Part shown: in pieces, positions 11,420 to 20,941 of the stretch
Position numbering within the stretch: position 1 is the first letter of the stretch
How the letters are laid out: every line of letters starts with the position of its first letter
Assembly (NCBI RefSeq): GCF_037042905.1
Contig: NC_087261.1
Coordinates: forward strand, 13,466,217-13,530,216
Reading direction: 5' to 3'
DNA: 64,000 bases
From: Lytechinus pictus
Lineage: Eukaryota; Echinodermata; Echinoidea; Temnopleuroida; Toxopneustidae
The notes under the pieces: generated by a model
Told to the model about the DNA's origin: nothing
What the model saw: only the letters and a program-made list of their open reading frames with translations
Databases searched by the model: none
Position numbers and translations under genes: made by a program

Positions 11420-11854
11420 TTAATTAAAGATACATAATGGTCTGGTTCCGTGCCCAAGACATCTTTGCAAAGAATTGCAATTCCGTCGAGATATGTTTTC
11501 CTCATGGCTTTCAAGTACCAAATGTGCTGGTCTAACGCAGGCAGGCTCACAACACAAATGGGACACTTCAAGCTCAGATGGCAAGGACCAAGACCTGGCA
11601 ATACTGGTCATATAGGCCACCCTGTGTGCTGCTCGCACAGTCTTGCCTTTCCCTGGTATTGTCACATCCATACACTTATATTTGGAGCCTGTCTTGCTCC
11701 TCCCATGGAAAATCCAACACTGAGATATTGGGTCCCCCTCTGCCCCACTATGCTTCCCTCTAATCTTCTCTGCGTAATGACGACACCATTCTTCCTTTTC
11801 CAGATTCTTTAATTCTCTCCTCCCCATTCCTCTGCCAACTGCAGCAACAGCCAT
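11420..11854 (-). CDS. I-PpoI-like His-Me finger (HNH) endonuclease, 144 aa
   Basis: This is a predicted zinc-bound nuclease. From the first Met (codon at 11854-11852; the frame opens two codons earlier without ATG) the order is a basic N-terminus, CWIFHG at 46-51, a beta-rich stretch ending RAAHRVAYM (74-82), then the core LEVSHLCCEPACVRPAHLVLES with EEN, and a Cys/His tail ending PLCIFN. H99 (SHL) and N120 (EEN) are 21 residues apart, the spacing of the catalytic His and metal-binding Asn in I-PpoI as I recall it. C101/C102, C106, H111, C126, C132, H135 and C141 are likely zinc ligands. It is convergent with the transposase, 317 bp away, inside the same B-B element. It could be a homing-type passenger or part of the transposition machinery; the sequence does not decide. 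The frame is intact. Confidence 0.8.
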   Translation of the reverse strand: MAVAAVGRGMGRRELKNLEKEEWCRHYAEKIRGKHSGAEGDPISQCWIFHGRSKTGSKYKCMDVTIPGKGKTVRAAHRVAYMTSIARSWSLPSELEVSHLCCEPACVRPAHLVLESHEENISRRNCNSLQRCLGHGTRPLCIFN

Positions 11855-12195
11855 AATCACTCAATTTACCGTATCTAACTCAGTATACAGTGGTAGCGAT
11901 CAAACTAACGTTAATTAGTGTAGCACAGCACAGCTGCATACCTGTACCGGTAATCGTCGGTAGATGTGGATGAAGCTATGTACACACAAGTTAGGCTAAG
12001 GCCCTAAGTTAGGCTATATACATAGAAGCTTAGTTACTTACCTGCTTACCGCCTGCTTAGCCCAATTCTCCCACTTTACTGCATCTCCTGATGATTGAAA
12101 TGTGGATATTAGTGAAAAATAAGTATTTTTGACAAGTTTTAGTACGTATTTCATCGACTTACTGAAAACTGAGATTTTCCCCTATTTTGGCTATA
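11855..12195. other. Interior right flank of the composite element
   Basis: Non-coding sequence between the nuclease gene and repeat B2. The motif AAGTTAGGCTA occurs twice (about 11988 and 12006). I see no terminal inverted repeat with the other interior end at 8214. Confidence 0.4.
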
Positions 12196-12662
12196 GGTAC
12201 CACAGGCCTAACTCATTCCCCATAGACTCGTGTGTTAAATTGGCACTTTAAAAAATTCATAAAAAATAAGGATGAAATTCGGGGGTCGAATGTTTACTAC
12301 CAGTGGATAGGATATTTATCTGGCAATCCATATCTGACCAGAAAAGGGTCCCTCGACCGGCTCATTTTAAAAATAAATTGGCGTGTTTGAAGACACCGTC
12401 GGGGGGAGCAGATTCATCACCTCAAACAGCAAAATAGCCCTAATCCTTCCGCCAGTCAGAATATAGTCCAAAATTGGTGATATTTCTTCCCAATTTGGGA
12501 AAAGGAAGTTCAGTAATTACCAAAAATAGAATCAGTGTTAGATGGACAATCATATGCATACACTTTGTCAATCAGCCATATCAAAATAAAAAAAATAGCA
12601 ATGGGTTGGCTCGAATGAATATCTCTTGCTTTCCCAATGTTAATAGGCCCGTGCGGCCTGTA
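12196..12662. repeat. Repeat B2, right LTR-like direct repeat
   Basis: Same orientation as B1 and 466 of 467 positions equal by eye. Its right end GGCCTGTA joins directly to segment A2, which begins inside the foldback MITE sequence. Confidence 0.9.
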
Positions 12663-12787
12663 TCTTATTCTTTGATTTTTCTGCTTTCACAAAAGCTAAC
12701 TTGCTCCAAGAGTTTCATTCTCCTTTAAATGGAGTTCTACGAGGTATCGGATAGAGCGCCACCTGCTCACGTTTGAGAGACATAGGG
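12663..12787. repeat. Segment A, copy 2
   Basis: Identical to 7624-7748. Copy 1 is continuous with the complete foldback MITE on its left, whereas copy 2 is continuous with unrelated DNA on its right (AGTACAATTTC...). This is the pattern expected of a duplicated target. Confidence 0.9.
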
Positions 12788-13084
12788 AGTACAATTTCTT
12801 TGTACGCCTGAGACGCCCTCGAAATATACCTCGAGCGGGCTTGTCAGGATAACGTACTAATACAGGGCAGGAGAGGTGGTCTTGCGCGATTTCCTAAGAA
12901 CTTTTCTTTCATATCTTTCCTTTACTTTTTTTAACTGATATAGATTGAACAAAGAAATTATTCTTTTTGAAAAAAAGGGAAAGCAAATTTACAAGGCAAC
13001 AATAGTCAAAACTGACTAGTTTGCCTATTTAAAATAACAACAACAACAACATACGTATTTCTAGTTTAGTGTATATAACCTGTG
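12788..13084. other. No recognised feature
   Basis: Presumed original right flank of the insertion. It contains a short CAA repeat near 13038. No coding signal is seen. Confidence 0.4.
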
Positions 13085-13330
13085 CGCAGCAGCGTCTGGG
13101 CGCTGTGGCGTGCGCCTGTAATCCAAGCTATGTGGGGAAGTTACAAATTGATGCAGAGGTTCGAGCCCTGGTCACGTCTTTCGGATGGTGACGTTAAAGG
13201 TCGGTCCCAGACGTAAATAATCATATCGGATTGATACACGTCTGACAAAACTCAAATACACACACGTCTCTGCTTATTGCCTGACGAAGTCTAGCAGCTT
13301 GCAACTTCAACTTCATCCCAGGAAAAATGA
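13085..13330 (+). mobile_element. SINE with 7SL-like head and tRNA-like B box
   Basis: GGGCGCTGTGGCGTGCGCCT followed by GTAATCCAAGCTA (13098-13130) resembles the 5' Alu domain of 7SL RNA and includes an A-box-like GTGGCGTGCGCC. GGTTCGAGCCC at 13158-13168 is a good pol III B box, about 52 bp further on. Next comes CTTTCGGATGGTGACGTTAA, which resembles a central motif seen in several invertebrate SINEs. The 3' end is unclear. It is not a functional tRNA or SRP RNA gene. Confidence 0.6.
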
Positions 13331-13426
13331 GATAAGTCATTTTTCAGAGAATTTATAGAAGCTGTATCTGTCTTATGTATTCAATTCAATTCAATTCAAT
13401 CATGGTTTATTTCGTATAAAAACAAT

Positions 13427-13462
13427 ACATGTTACAAAGCCAGAAGGCTGAAATTAACATGT
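13427..13462 (-). other. LINE 3'-UTR stem-loop
   Basis: ACATGTTA (13427-13434) pairs perfectly with TAACATGT (13455-13462). The loop contains a second small hairpin (AGCC/GGCT). It lies about 27 bp from the ATTGAA tail, the same relative place as hairpins of the other LINE 3' ends in this window. Confidence 0.55.
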
Positions 13463-13723
13463 TTACAATAAAACGTTCACAAAGCATGGATAAAAGCAAA
13501 CAATTACAATTTAAAATGTACATAGATAATAAATAAATTTTAAAGAGCAAGTGTACATAAAAAATCATTAAAAATAATAAAATAGAACGAAAAAAAAAAG
13601 AAATACAATATTAAAAAGTGATGAATATTAGGCAATTAAAAATTCAAATATCAATTGGATTGAAATGGAGACTAAAACAATGGCAAAAATTTGAGTTGAT
13701 TTCAAGGGTATGAAAGTAACAAT

Positions 13724-16515
13724 TTATTTAGAATTTAGTAAATCAATGAAATATGGTATTGCACTTTTTCTAAAGCGAGCTGTTTTGCATTTTAACTGAG
13801 CAAAGTTTGGAACACGCCTTAATGAGATTGAGACATTTTTCCTTTTTGGTAGCCAGTTATTACAGTAAGGGTTTTTTAAAAGATATTTAGCAAACTCCAA
13901 ACACAGTCTTTTTCGTCTTCTTTCAAGACTTTCTAATCCACATTTTGTTAATGCATTTTCATAATCTATAAAATCTGAGCCAAGAATTATTTTGCAAACT
14001 CTTTTTTGTATTTTTTCTAAGTCCTTAACCTGTTTAGCAGTTAGTGCTCCATTGAAAACCGGTACACAATACTCCAAAATTGGACGAATATATCCAATGT
14101 AAATTTGAACAAGGTCTGACATAGGGAGTTTATATTGTTTGACAAGTCTGAACATATACAATTTTCTGTTACACCTTTTTATAATATCTGAAATTTGTTT
14201 ATCCCATTTTAAGTTTGACTGAATATAAACACCAAGTATTTTAACAGTTTCTGAATATTGCAGAGAAGTGTCACCAATATGCAATAGATTAGGTAATGGT
14301 GGATTTTTAGAGAAAGTATACTCTGATTACATTGCATTTATTCGGATTTAGTTTCATATGATTATTAGATGACCAGGTAACAAGTGCATTTAGATGACAT
14401 TGTAATACAGAAGGAGTTTCTACTGAACGATTCTCAACTATAGTAAGATCATCAACATATTTAAAGTGCGGTAAAGAATCATTAAACATGATCAAAAATA
14501 ATATCGGGCCTAATTTCGTTCCTTGCGGCACTCCAGCATGATTTGTAATATACGGAGACAACACGCCCTGATATTTAACAGATTGTGAACGCTTTTCTAA
14601 AAAACTAACAATCCACTGAATTATGCAAGGTCTTACGTTAAATTCAATTAATTTTCGAATCAGAATATTATGGTCAAGTCTATCGAAGGCTTTGGAAAAG
14701 TCTGTGCAAACTATGGTGGATATTGATTTAGATTTTTCACAGTTGTCCAATACATAATGCAATAATTTTATCAAATAATGGGTAGTTGACAGACCTTGTC
14801 TGTTTCCGTATTGATGAATGTCAATATATTTAGAAATATCTTCCAATAACCATTTTGTAATAAATGATTCTGCAATTTTAGCGAATTGACATGTAAGAGA
14901 AATAGGTCGGAGTTCTTTAATATTCGGTGGTTGTGACTTGGGAATGGGAACAACCTGACTTTTCTTCCACTGCCAAGGTACTAACCCTTGTTGAAATGAT
15001 GTATTAAGGATATTGGCAAGAGGATGGCTTAGTTCACATGCAAATTCACGAATTACACGAGGGGGTAAGTCATCTGTTACACCTGCTTTACTGCATTTTA
15101 TTTTCTTTAGCATAGAATACACCTGATAAGGTTGTACTTCTGGGCAAACACAAGGAGAAGGTAAGAAAGCTGGTAAGCAACTTCTATCCAAAGGCGCCAA
15201 ATCTGATGCTATATTAATGAAATGCTTATTAATGGTATCAGCAGTCTTCTCTTGACGATCTTTATCATTAGGTTCAACACCAGGTACAGCAATAACGTTA
15301 GATGTGTTATTCTTTTTTGTAATAATCTTGATTTGTTTATACCAGTCTGCTGGATTTGTTGATTTAAGATGAGATACACGTGTGTTGTAATAATGTTTCT
15401 TTGCACTTTTTATCATTCTATTTACTTTATTTCTGAGACTACGCCACAGAGGTTTGTTATTCTTCTCGAAAGCTTTTTCTCTTTCAATTATGATTGCTTT
15501 TATCTGTGGTGTCATCCAAGGTTTGTCATTATCCTTTATCTTAATTTTCTTAGTTGGTAATAATTCATCCAGCTTTGATAGAGTAGTTAGAATAAGACGA
15601 GAATATTTTTCAGAAGGATCTTGTAGCTGTAACACATCATCCCAAGAATATTGAGTGATCCATTGACCATATAAACGCAAACCACTGTCTGGTAGAGGGC
15701 GGGCAAGTTTTATTTTTATTTTCTTTCTTGAGCGTGCCAAACTATCAATTGGTCTTAGCAGTACACAGTTATGGTCACTTTTTCCAAGAGGTGATGTGAC
15801 ACTAACAGGTATATTATAAGTAAAACTTATCACAATTCATTACAATTTTGTCAAGTATATTATTATCTCTTGTTGGAATATTTACAACCTGATGAAAGTT
15901 ATCATTATTCAAAATTGGTTCAATATCAAGGTCATTCATGTCACCCATCACAATAATGCCAGCATCAGGATGTTTTGTAAGAACATCATCAATCGTAGAA
16001 ATAATATGATCAATATATTCCTGCCCATATGGACTACGTGGTGGAAAGTACAATACACATACGACAATACGTGATATTTCACGAGGTAATAATCGTGGTC
16101 GTTCACAGACCCACAAAGCCTCTACATTATCAGGTACCAAAATAGGAATAATACTAGGATTAAAAATATCTTTAACGTATAAAGCCACTCCTCCTCCTTT
16201 TCTTCCACTCCTTGGCTTTGAAAATAAAGTATAACCATGTAAACTCAAACAATCCATAGAAGTTGATTCATCAATCCATGTTTCCGTCAAAGCAAGAATA
16301 TCAACTTTGTTTATATCAGCAGCAATGTCAATTTCATCAAGTTTATTATTGATCGATCGTACATTTGACAGAAAAAAGCGTGGTAAGTCAAAATGATGAT
16401 TTTTGTCAATCAGTACTGTTATCTGTTTAAGATTGTTTATGTCTCCATTTCTCGTCTTAAAATGTCGGGTATACTTTCTTTGTTGAGTAATGTGGGAGGT
16501 AAAATTTTTAGTTTT
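13724..16515 (-). pseudogene. CR1-like LINE ORF2 relic (endonuclease and RT)
   Basis: The endonuclease occupies about 16515-15815, with RFFLSNVRSINNKLDE, ALTETWIDES, GGGVALYV and VMGDMND. The RT (15833-14307) has KAGVTDDLPPRVI, RPISLTCQFAKIAE, VCTDFSKAFDRLDH, GVPQGTKLGPILF and YVDD. The C-terminal part (14284-13724) reads LGVYIQSNLKWD and YIRPILEYCVPVF. Frameshifts lie near 15825 and 14290-14307. YVDD is a normal RT variant. The frames are otherwise long, so decay is fairly recent. No ORF1 is recognised. Confidence 0.85.
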
Positions 16516-16524
16516 TTTGTTCGC

Positions 16525-17095
16525 AGTACAAATTACTTATTTGGAATAAGGGGAGATGATCAGTAATGTCGCTGTAGAATATCCCTGTCTGAATTTGAGA
16601 AGTATGTACATTAGTAATTATGTTGTCGATTAAAGTTGAAGATTGGGTGGTAATCCGGGTGGGCTTATTTATTAAAGGACGAAATTAATTATTATATAAA
16701 ATATTAACAAAATCAGGTATGTATTTATTGGAATCAATGTTCAGAAAATTTATATTAAAGTCACCCATAATGTAAATGCACTTATTTTCATGCGACAATA
16801 TGTAATAACATTGATCAATATTTTCATTAAAGCTTTTGATATCTACATGAGGATCTCTATATATGACACCAACCACAATATTCTTTCTATGTTGCAATAC
16901 TATTTCTATAAAAAAGGGATTCACAAAAATAATTTGATAAACATATCTGATCTTATTTTGACATTAAATGAGTTATGGATGAGCAAGGCAACACCACCTC
17001 TTCGATCATGTCTGTCACTGTGATAAAAACTGTATCCGTCTAAATTAAACAAGAATGGTGTGTTATCATGAATCCACGTTTCACTAAAACCCTCT
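16525..17095 (-). mobile_element. LINE endonuclease fragment, minus strand
   Basis: The minus strand reads SETWIHDNTPFLFNLDGY near 17090-17040, RRGGVALLIHNSF near 17000, VVGVIYRDPHVDI and YIMGDFNINFLN (16860-16735), and finally KPTRITTQSSTLIDNI and YSDITDHLPLF (16660-16560). These are the middle and C-terminal motifs of an apurinic-type LINE endonuclease. There are stops and a frameshift around 16685-16925. It differs from the neighbouring CR1-like endonuclease. No RT of this family follows, so it is a fragment, probably interrupted by the element at 13381-16520. Confidence 0.75.
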
Positions 17096-17660
17096 ATCGG
17101 GGTGGAACGTTACTGTTGAAAAAGAGATGAACCCCTCGTCAGCCGCCACACCCGCCCCAGCCACCACAGGGTTCGGAAGGAAAAGGGAAAGAACGAAACT
17201 ATAGTAATAATAAAAGAGCCCTCTATCGGGGTGAAACAGTGTTGAAAAAAGATGTATTCCTCGTCAGCCGCCTCACCCGCCCCAGCCGCCACAGGTGTTT
17301 GAAGGAAAGGAAGCGAACGAAAATTTAGCAATAATAAAAGAGCCCTCGATCGGGGCGGAACAGTGTGGTAAAATAGATGTATCCCTCGTCAGCCGCCACA
17401 GGGTTTGGACAGGGAGCTGTCCACGGAAGATTAGTCTATTGTTACTGGGGGTGCTGAGCATTAATTGTCACAGCACCCCCAGTAACAATAGATAATCCTC
17501 CGTGGCCAAGTCGATGGGTTTGGAAGGAAAAGGGAGAGAACCAAAATGTAGCGTAATAACAGAGCCCTCTATCTGGGTGGAACAGTGTTGAAAAAAGATG
17601 AACCCCTCGTCAGCCGCCTCACCCGCCCCAGCTGCCACAGGATTTTGAAGGAAAAGGGGG
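17092..17660. repeat. ~122-bp tandem repeat, four copies, one interrupted
   Basis: Units starting CCCTCTATCGGGGTGGAAC recur at about 17092, 17219, 17341 and 17564. Each carries GATGAACCCCTCGTCAGCCG and GGAAGGAAAAGGGA-type blocks. The third unit is interrupted by the hairpin element at 17421-17505. Open frames across it are repeat artefacts. Confidence 0.8.
17421..17505. mobile_element. Compact palindromic hairpin element, 85 bp
   Basis: CCACGGAAGATTAGTCTATT at the left is mirrored by AATAGATAATCCTCCGTGG at the right. Inside this, GTTACTGGGGGTGCTG pairs with CAGCACCCCCAGTAAC. The loop is about 12 nt. It looks like a tiny MITE inserted into the 122-bp repeat. Confidence 0.7.
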
Positions 17661-17669
17661 GAGATGCTC

Positions 17670-18244
17670 CTGTTCATAATCTATATTTCTGTGTCACTTG
17701 CCCATACTTGCTCATTCAATTCAGTTTTCCGTGCCTCCTTGCAATCTAAGTGTTTGCTTATTAGAAAATATTACTCCGTGGCTCCGTGCAACCTACCGCT
17801 TTTCATGTTTCGTGCCTGCTTAAACTATAAGGTTGAACCCATTTAATTCAATGCTTTTTATGTTCGAAATTGTAATCACTGACGATTTTTTTTTTCGAAA
17901 AAAACACAATGACAATAAAAAGAACAACAAAAAAACAAGTTTAGGCCTACATATAATACAATGAATAATACAAAAGAAAATAAAATCGATAAGGTAACGG
18001 ACTGTTTCCTCTTTTTCATTTACAATTGTTAGGAATGCTAAAAAACGATTGAAACCAAAAATTTGTGAATTAGAACGTATGAACTTTGAGCAACTTACTT
18101 TATGCAACCGCGTAGACGTACACCAACAACTTTGAGCGAGCTGCGTATTACACTTTGAATGCAGCAGAGAGTAGATTCGATTCACACCTAGATACTCTCG
18201 TTCAAGCTATTTCTGAAACATGTGACCAAAAATGAAAAGCCCTC
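17670..18244. other. No recognised feature
   Basis: AT-rich sequence with short homopolymer runs (17886-17940). No coding frame resembles a known protein. Confidence 0.4.
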
Positions 18245-18658
18245 CAGCCAGTTCGTAGTTCCTTTTTGCGCATGATCAAAAGATTGTACACATGATCAGA
18301 GGAAGGTCATTTGTACTAAAGTGACATGGTGGTTTAAAATCTAATGGGATAAGCACCAACTTTGATGTCTTGATTATTCATATATTCTTTTGAATAGTGG
18401 TTTTCATTTACATCCACAAAAAGCAACAATGCGTCCACGAACGACTGGTATTTTACGGTATGCCAAGTACATTGTGCAACAAATACCTTCATAAAGTGTT
18501 CATTGGTGTGCTATTCTAGTCACCTGGTCTATTCAATTTCTTCATCCTGCCATGAAAGGCAAGCTTACGTAACATCTTGCTTTGAAATCTGCCTATCATA
18601 ATGAAAGAAATGAAAGGTCATTTGACCAAAATTGTCCATCAAGTAACTACGAACTGGT
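18245..18658. mobile_element. TIR element (MITE-like), ~414 bp
   Basis: CCAGTTCGTAGTTC at about 18248-18261 is inverted at 18644-18657 (AACTACGAACTGG). Just inside, AAGGTCATTTG occurs near both ends. There is no coding frame. Confidence 0.5.
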
Positions 18659-18666
18659 CTATTAAT

Positions 18667-18757
18667 AGTCTAGTTTTAGACGATTTTAAACGAATCTATT
18701 TGCACGTATTATATCGTGGTGCAAATAGATTCGTTTAAAATCGTCTAAAACTAGACT
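18667..18757. repeat. Perfect 39-bp inverted repeat (hairpin)
   Basis: The left arm 18667-18705 is the exact reverse complement of 18719-18757 (AGTCTAGTTTTAGACG... outward to inward), separated by a 13-nt spacer. It lies nine bases after the right end of the preceding TIR element. Confidence 0.85.
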
Positions 18758-18759
18758 AG

Positions 18760-20543
18760 TCTATTAACTGCTTGTGCGCACAGCCTAATCAGGATTGTAT
18801 GCATGTATAATTCGAACAAATAGTAGACTTGTTAAGAGGTTGAACGCTGCATTTTTTAGTACAAATGTTCCACTTGGCACAAATGTTCCTTGATTCAAAA
18901 GAAAAAGATTCATCCAGAGAGACACGCTGTATCTATGCAAATAAGCAAGTAATTTGCATAAATTTGCATATTATGTCGATATAGTGAAAACAAGTATTTA
19001 AGAATATATATCTAACCATGCAGAACTGCCCTAAAATTGGAAACAAAGACTTGGGTAAGAAAGAGAAGAAAATTGTCATTACATTATTGGGATATCCTTG
19101 TTTACTATTACCTAATTTACATGAATTATGCAAATTATAATTTGAAACAGAAATTTTTTTCATGAATCTTGAACTCTTTTATAAATAACAGCACAATGTC
19201 AACATTCTACATGAAAGAGAATATATTAACGAAAACATTAATATACTTCATGGCAGTATTGTTGCCTTAATTTGCTTAGAAAGAGGGAAATATGTCAAAA
19301 TGTGTACGTGATATTGCGCTAAAACGAGACCAAAACAAACCTTAAATCTTAAGGTGTCTTAAATCACATGAGTGACTCCTATATTCATAAAATTTTTACT
19401 CCGAGTATGAGTGAATCTAATTACCATGGACCTATCCATCCAAACAATAATACTAATAGCTAAATGTTTATTTGTATAATGTAAATACATGTACACGTTC
19501 GTGCATTAACATTAATTCTCGGATCATCCCGAAGCAAAATTGTCCCTGGAGCTACATGCAGTTTGTACTTCTATGTTTTTCTGCTATTTGCCTTTTTTGT
19601 TTCTGGCAATACAGTAGTGTTTCGCATTAAAATCAAATGTGCTCATTTCAGGCCTTTATCTCTCTACTCTACATTGCATGCCCAGGCTCTACACTTTCCA
19701 TCCAATCTTATATTACTCGAAGCCTGTAATATATCAATGTAATTTATTATTGTAGATTGTATTACGTTTATCCACATTCTCCACTGGCTATCCATTCCTG
19801 CATTATTAAGCATGAACAATTTATGTACAAAAAAAAAAATCCCTACTACAATTTTCAATCTGGCATTCAAGGGAAAACGGTTGGATGTTTCAAAATTCAA
19901 GTGTTTTTGCTCTTCTACATTATGTTTGAAAAATAATTTATTTAACCATGTCTATTTTTGGTTAGGTTCTTTTATATTGTATATGCATTTCTTTATAAAA
20001 AAAAATCCTCAACCTGTTTAAGACATAAAAGGAACAATAGGATGTTCACATCCACTGGCATCGCAACAAGTCGGTTTTTATTGTGTCCGCACTCAACCAC
20101 TCAAGCGTATACTGCGTGTCGTAAATCCAGACTTTGTTGCACGCAGCTATATACATGTATACGGTCTATCGTTTGTCTGTTTTGTAAAAGTTTGAATCAT
20201 TCTTCGAACTTAAACGTGACTCTCGTTAAACATGTTAAATGCAGAGTCCTCCTTGTTTGTTTTCTGTATATATACATATCACGACATGTATTCGTTCTAG
20301 ACCAATAGACTATATTGATCGATCTTTGCATACTTCTATCGATCACGCAGGTATAAATCCGACATTATGTTAAGTTTGCTATCATTACTATTTAGTTATC
20401 CTCATTTGATATTTTGATATGACCTTTAAAAAAATATATGTAACCTTCAGGAGAGACGGATACAGAATGAATATCTGTTGTCATTTTACTTCCTTTATTT
20501 TGCTTTCATACGTTCTGTTTATTTTTTTTTGTTTCTTTACTTA

Positions 20544-20544
<1 letters not shown>
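18760..20544. other. No gene recognised; AT-rich intergenic DNA
   Basis: Short frames only. The segment just before 20640 could be the 5' UTR of the following LINE, but its start cannot be placed. Confidence 0.4.
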
Positions 20545-20546
<2 letters not shown>

Positions 20547-20578
<32 letters not shown>

Positions 20579-20616
20579 TTATATATATATATATGTATAT
20601 ATATATACATATACTA
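20547..20616. repeat. (TA)n microsatellite
   Basis: An alternating TA tract interrupted by a few TTTA and GTA units, just upstream of the LINE. Confidence 0.9.
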
Positions 20617-20941
20617 GTATATATTCTCAATTACTCTTAGTACTTCACTAAGGAAGATTATTTTGTTTTTGTTTCAGTGTTTTACATTTTCTCTAGTTTC
20701 AACACCACCCCTTCATACTTTGCACTGCACAAGGTCATTACATTTTATATTAGTTTTTATTCTCCCTGTTTTTTTTTCCTTATATTTCTTCTTCTATTTT
20801 GATTTTTCTGTTTTTACTACCCTTTCGTCAACACACACTTATTATTTATTTCTTTCTTTTTTTCACACATACTCAGGAACAGGTATACAGCATAGTGCAT
20901 TGTTTCACCGAGGTTTACCACAAACCCTCTCTCCTCTGCTA

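Larger units (their letters stand above)
7747..12662. mobile_element. Composite DNA element: B1 - transposase and HNH genes - B2
   Basis: Two 467-bp direct repeats (7747-8213 and 12196-12662) bound a 3982-bp interior. The interior holds a Mutator-like transposase gene (+) and a convergent His-Me finger nuclease gene (-), both open. The whole unit is flanked by 125-bp direct repeats A. Near-identity of both repeat pairs implies a recent event, or gene conversion, or an assembly artefact. There is no reverse transcriptase, no TG...CA ends and no obvious primer-binding site, so it is not an ordinary LTR retrotransposon. I do not recognise a described family with this layout. Confidence 0.7.
13381..16520 (-). 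mobile_element. CR1-like LINE, minus strand, decayed
   Basis: Read on the minus strand, it runs from an endonuclease near 16515 to a 3' tail of ATTGAA repeats at 13381-13400. A hairpin (13427-13462) precedes the tail. The endonuclease, RT and C-terminal region are all present but frameshifted. The 5' end abuts a different LINE fragment at 16525, into which it may have inserted. Confidence 0.85.

Noticed and set aside
7747..12662. Ordinary LTR retrotransposon
   Set aside because: No gag, protease, RT or integrase, no TG...CA ends, no primer-binding site or polypurine tract; the interior encodes DNA-transposon type proteins.
13724..14284. Separate host gene on the minus strand
   Set aside because: It is the C-terminal part of the same LINE ORF, split from the RT by a frameshift.
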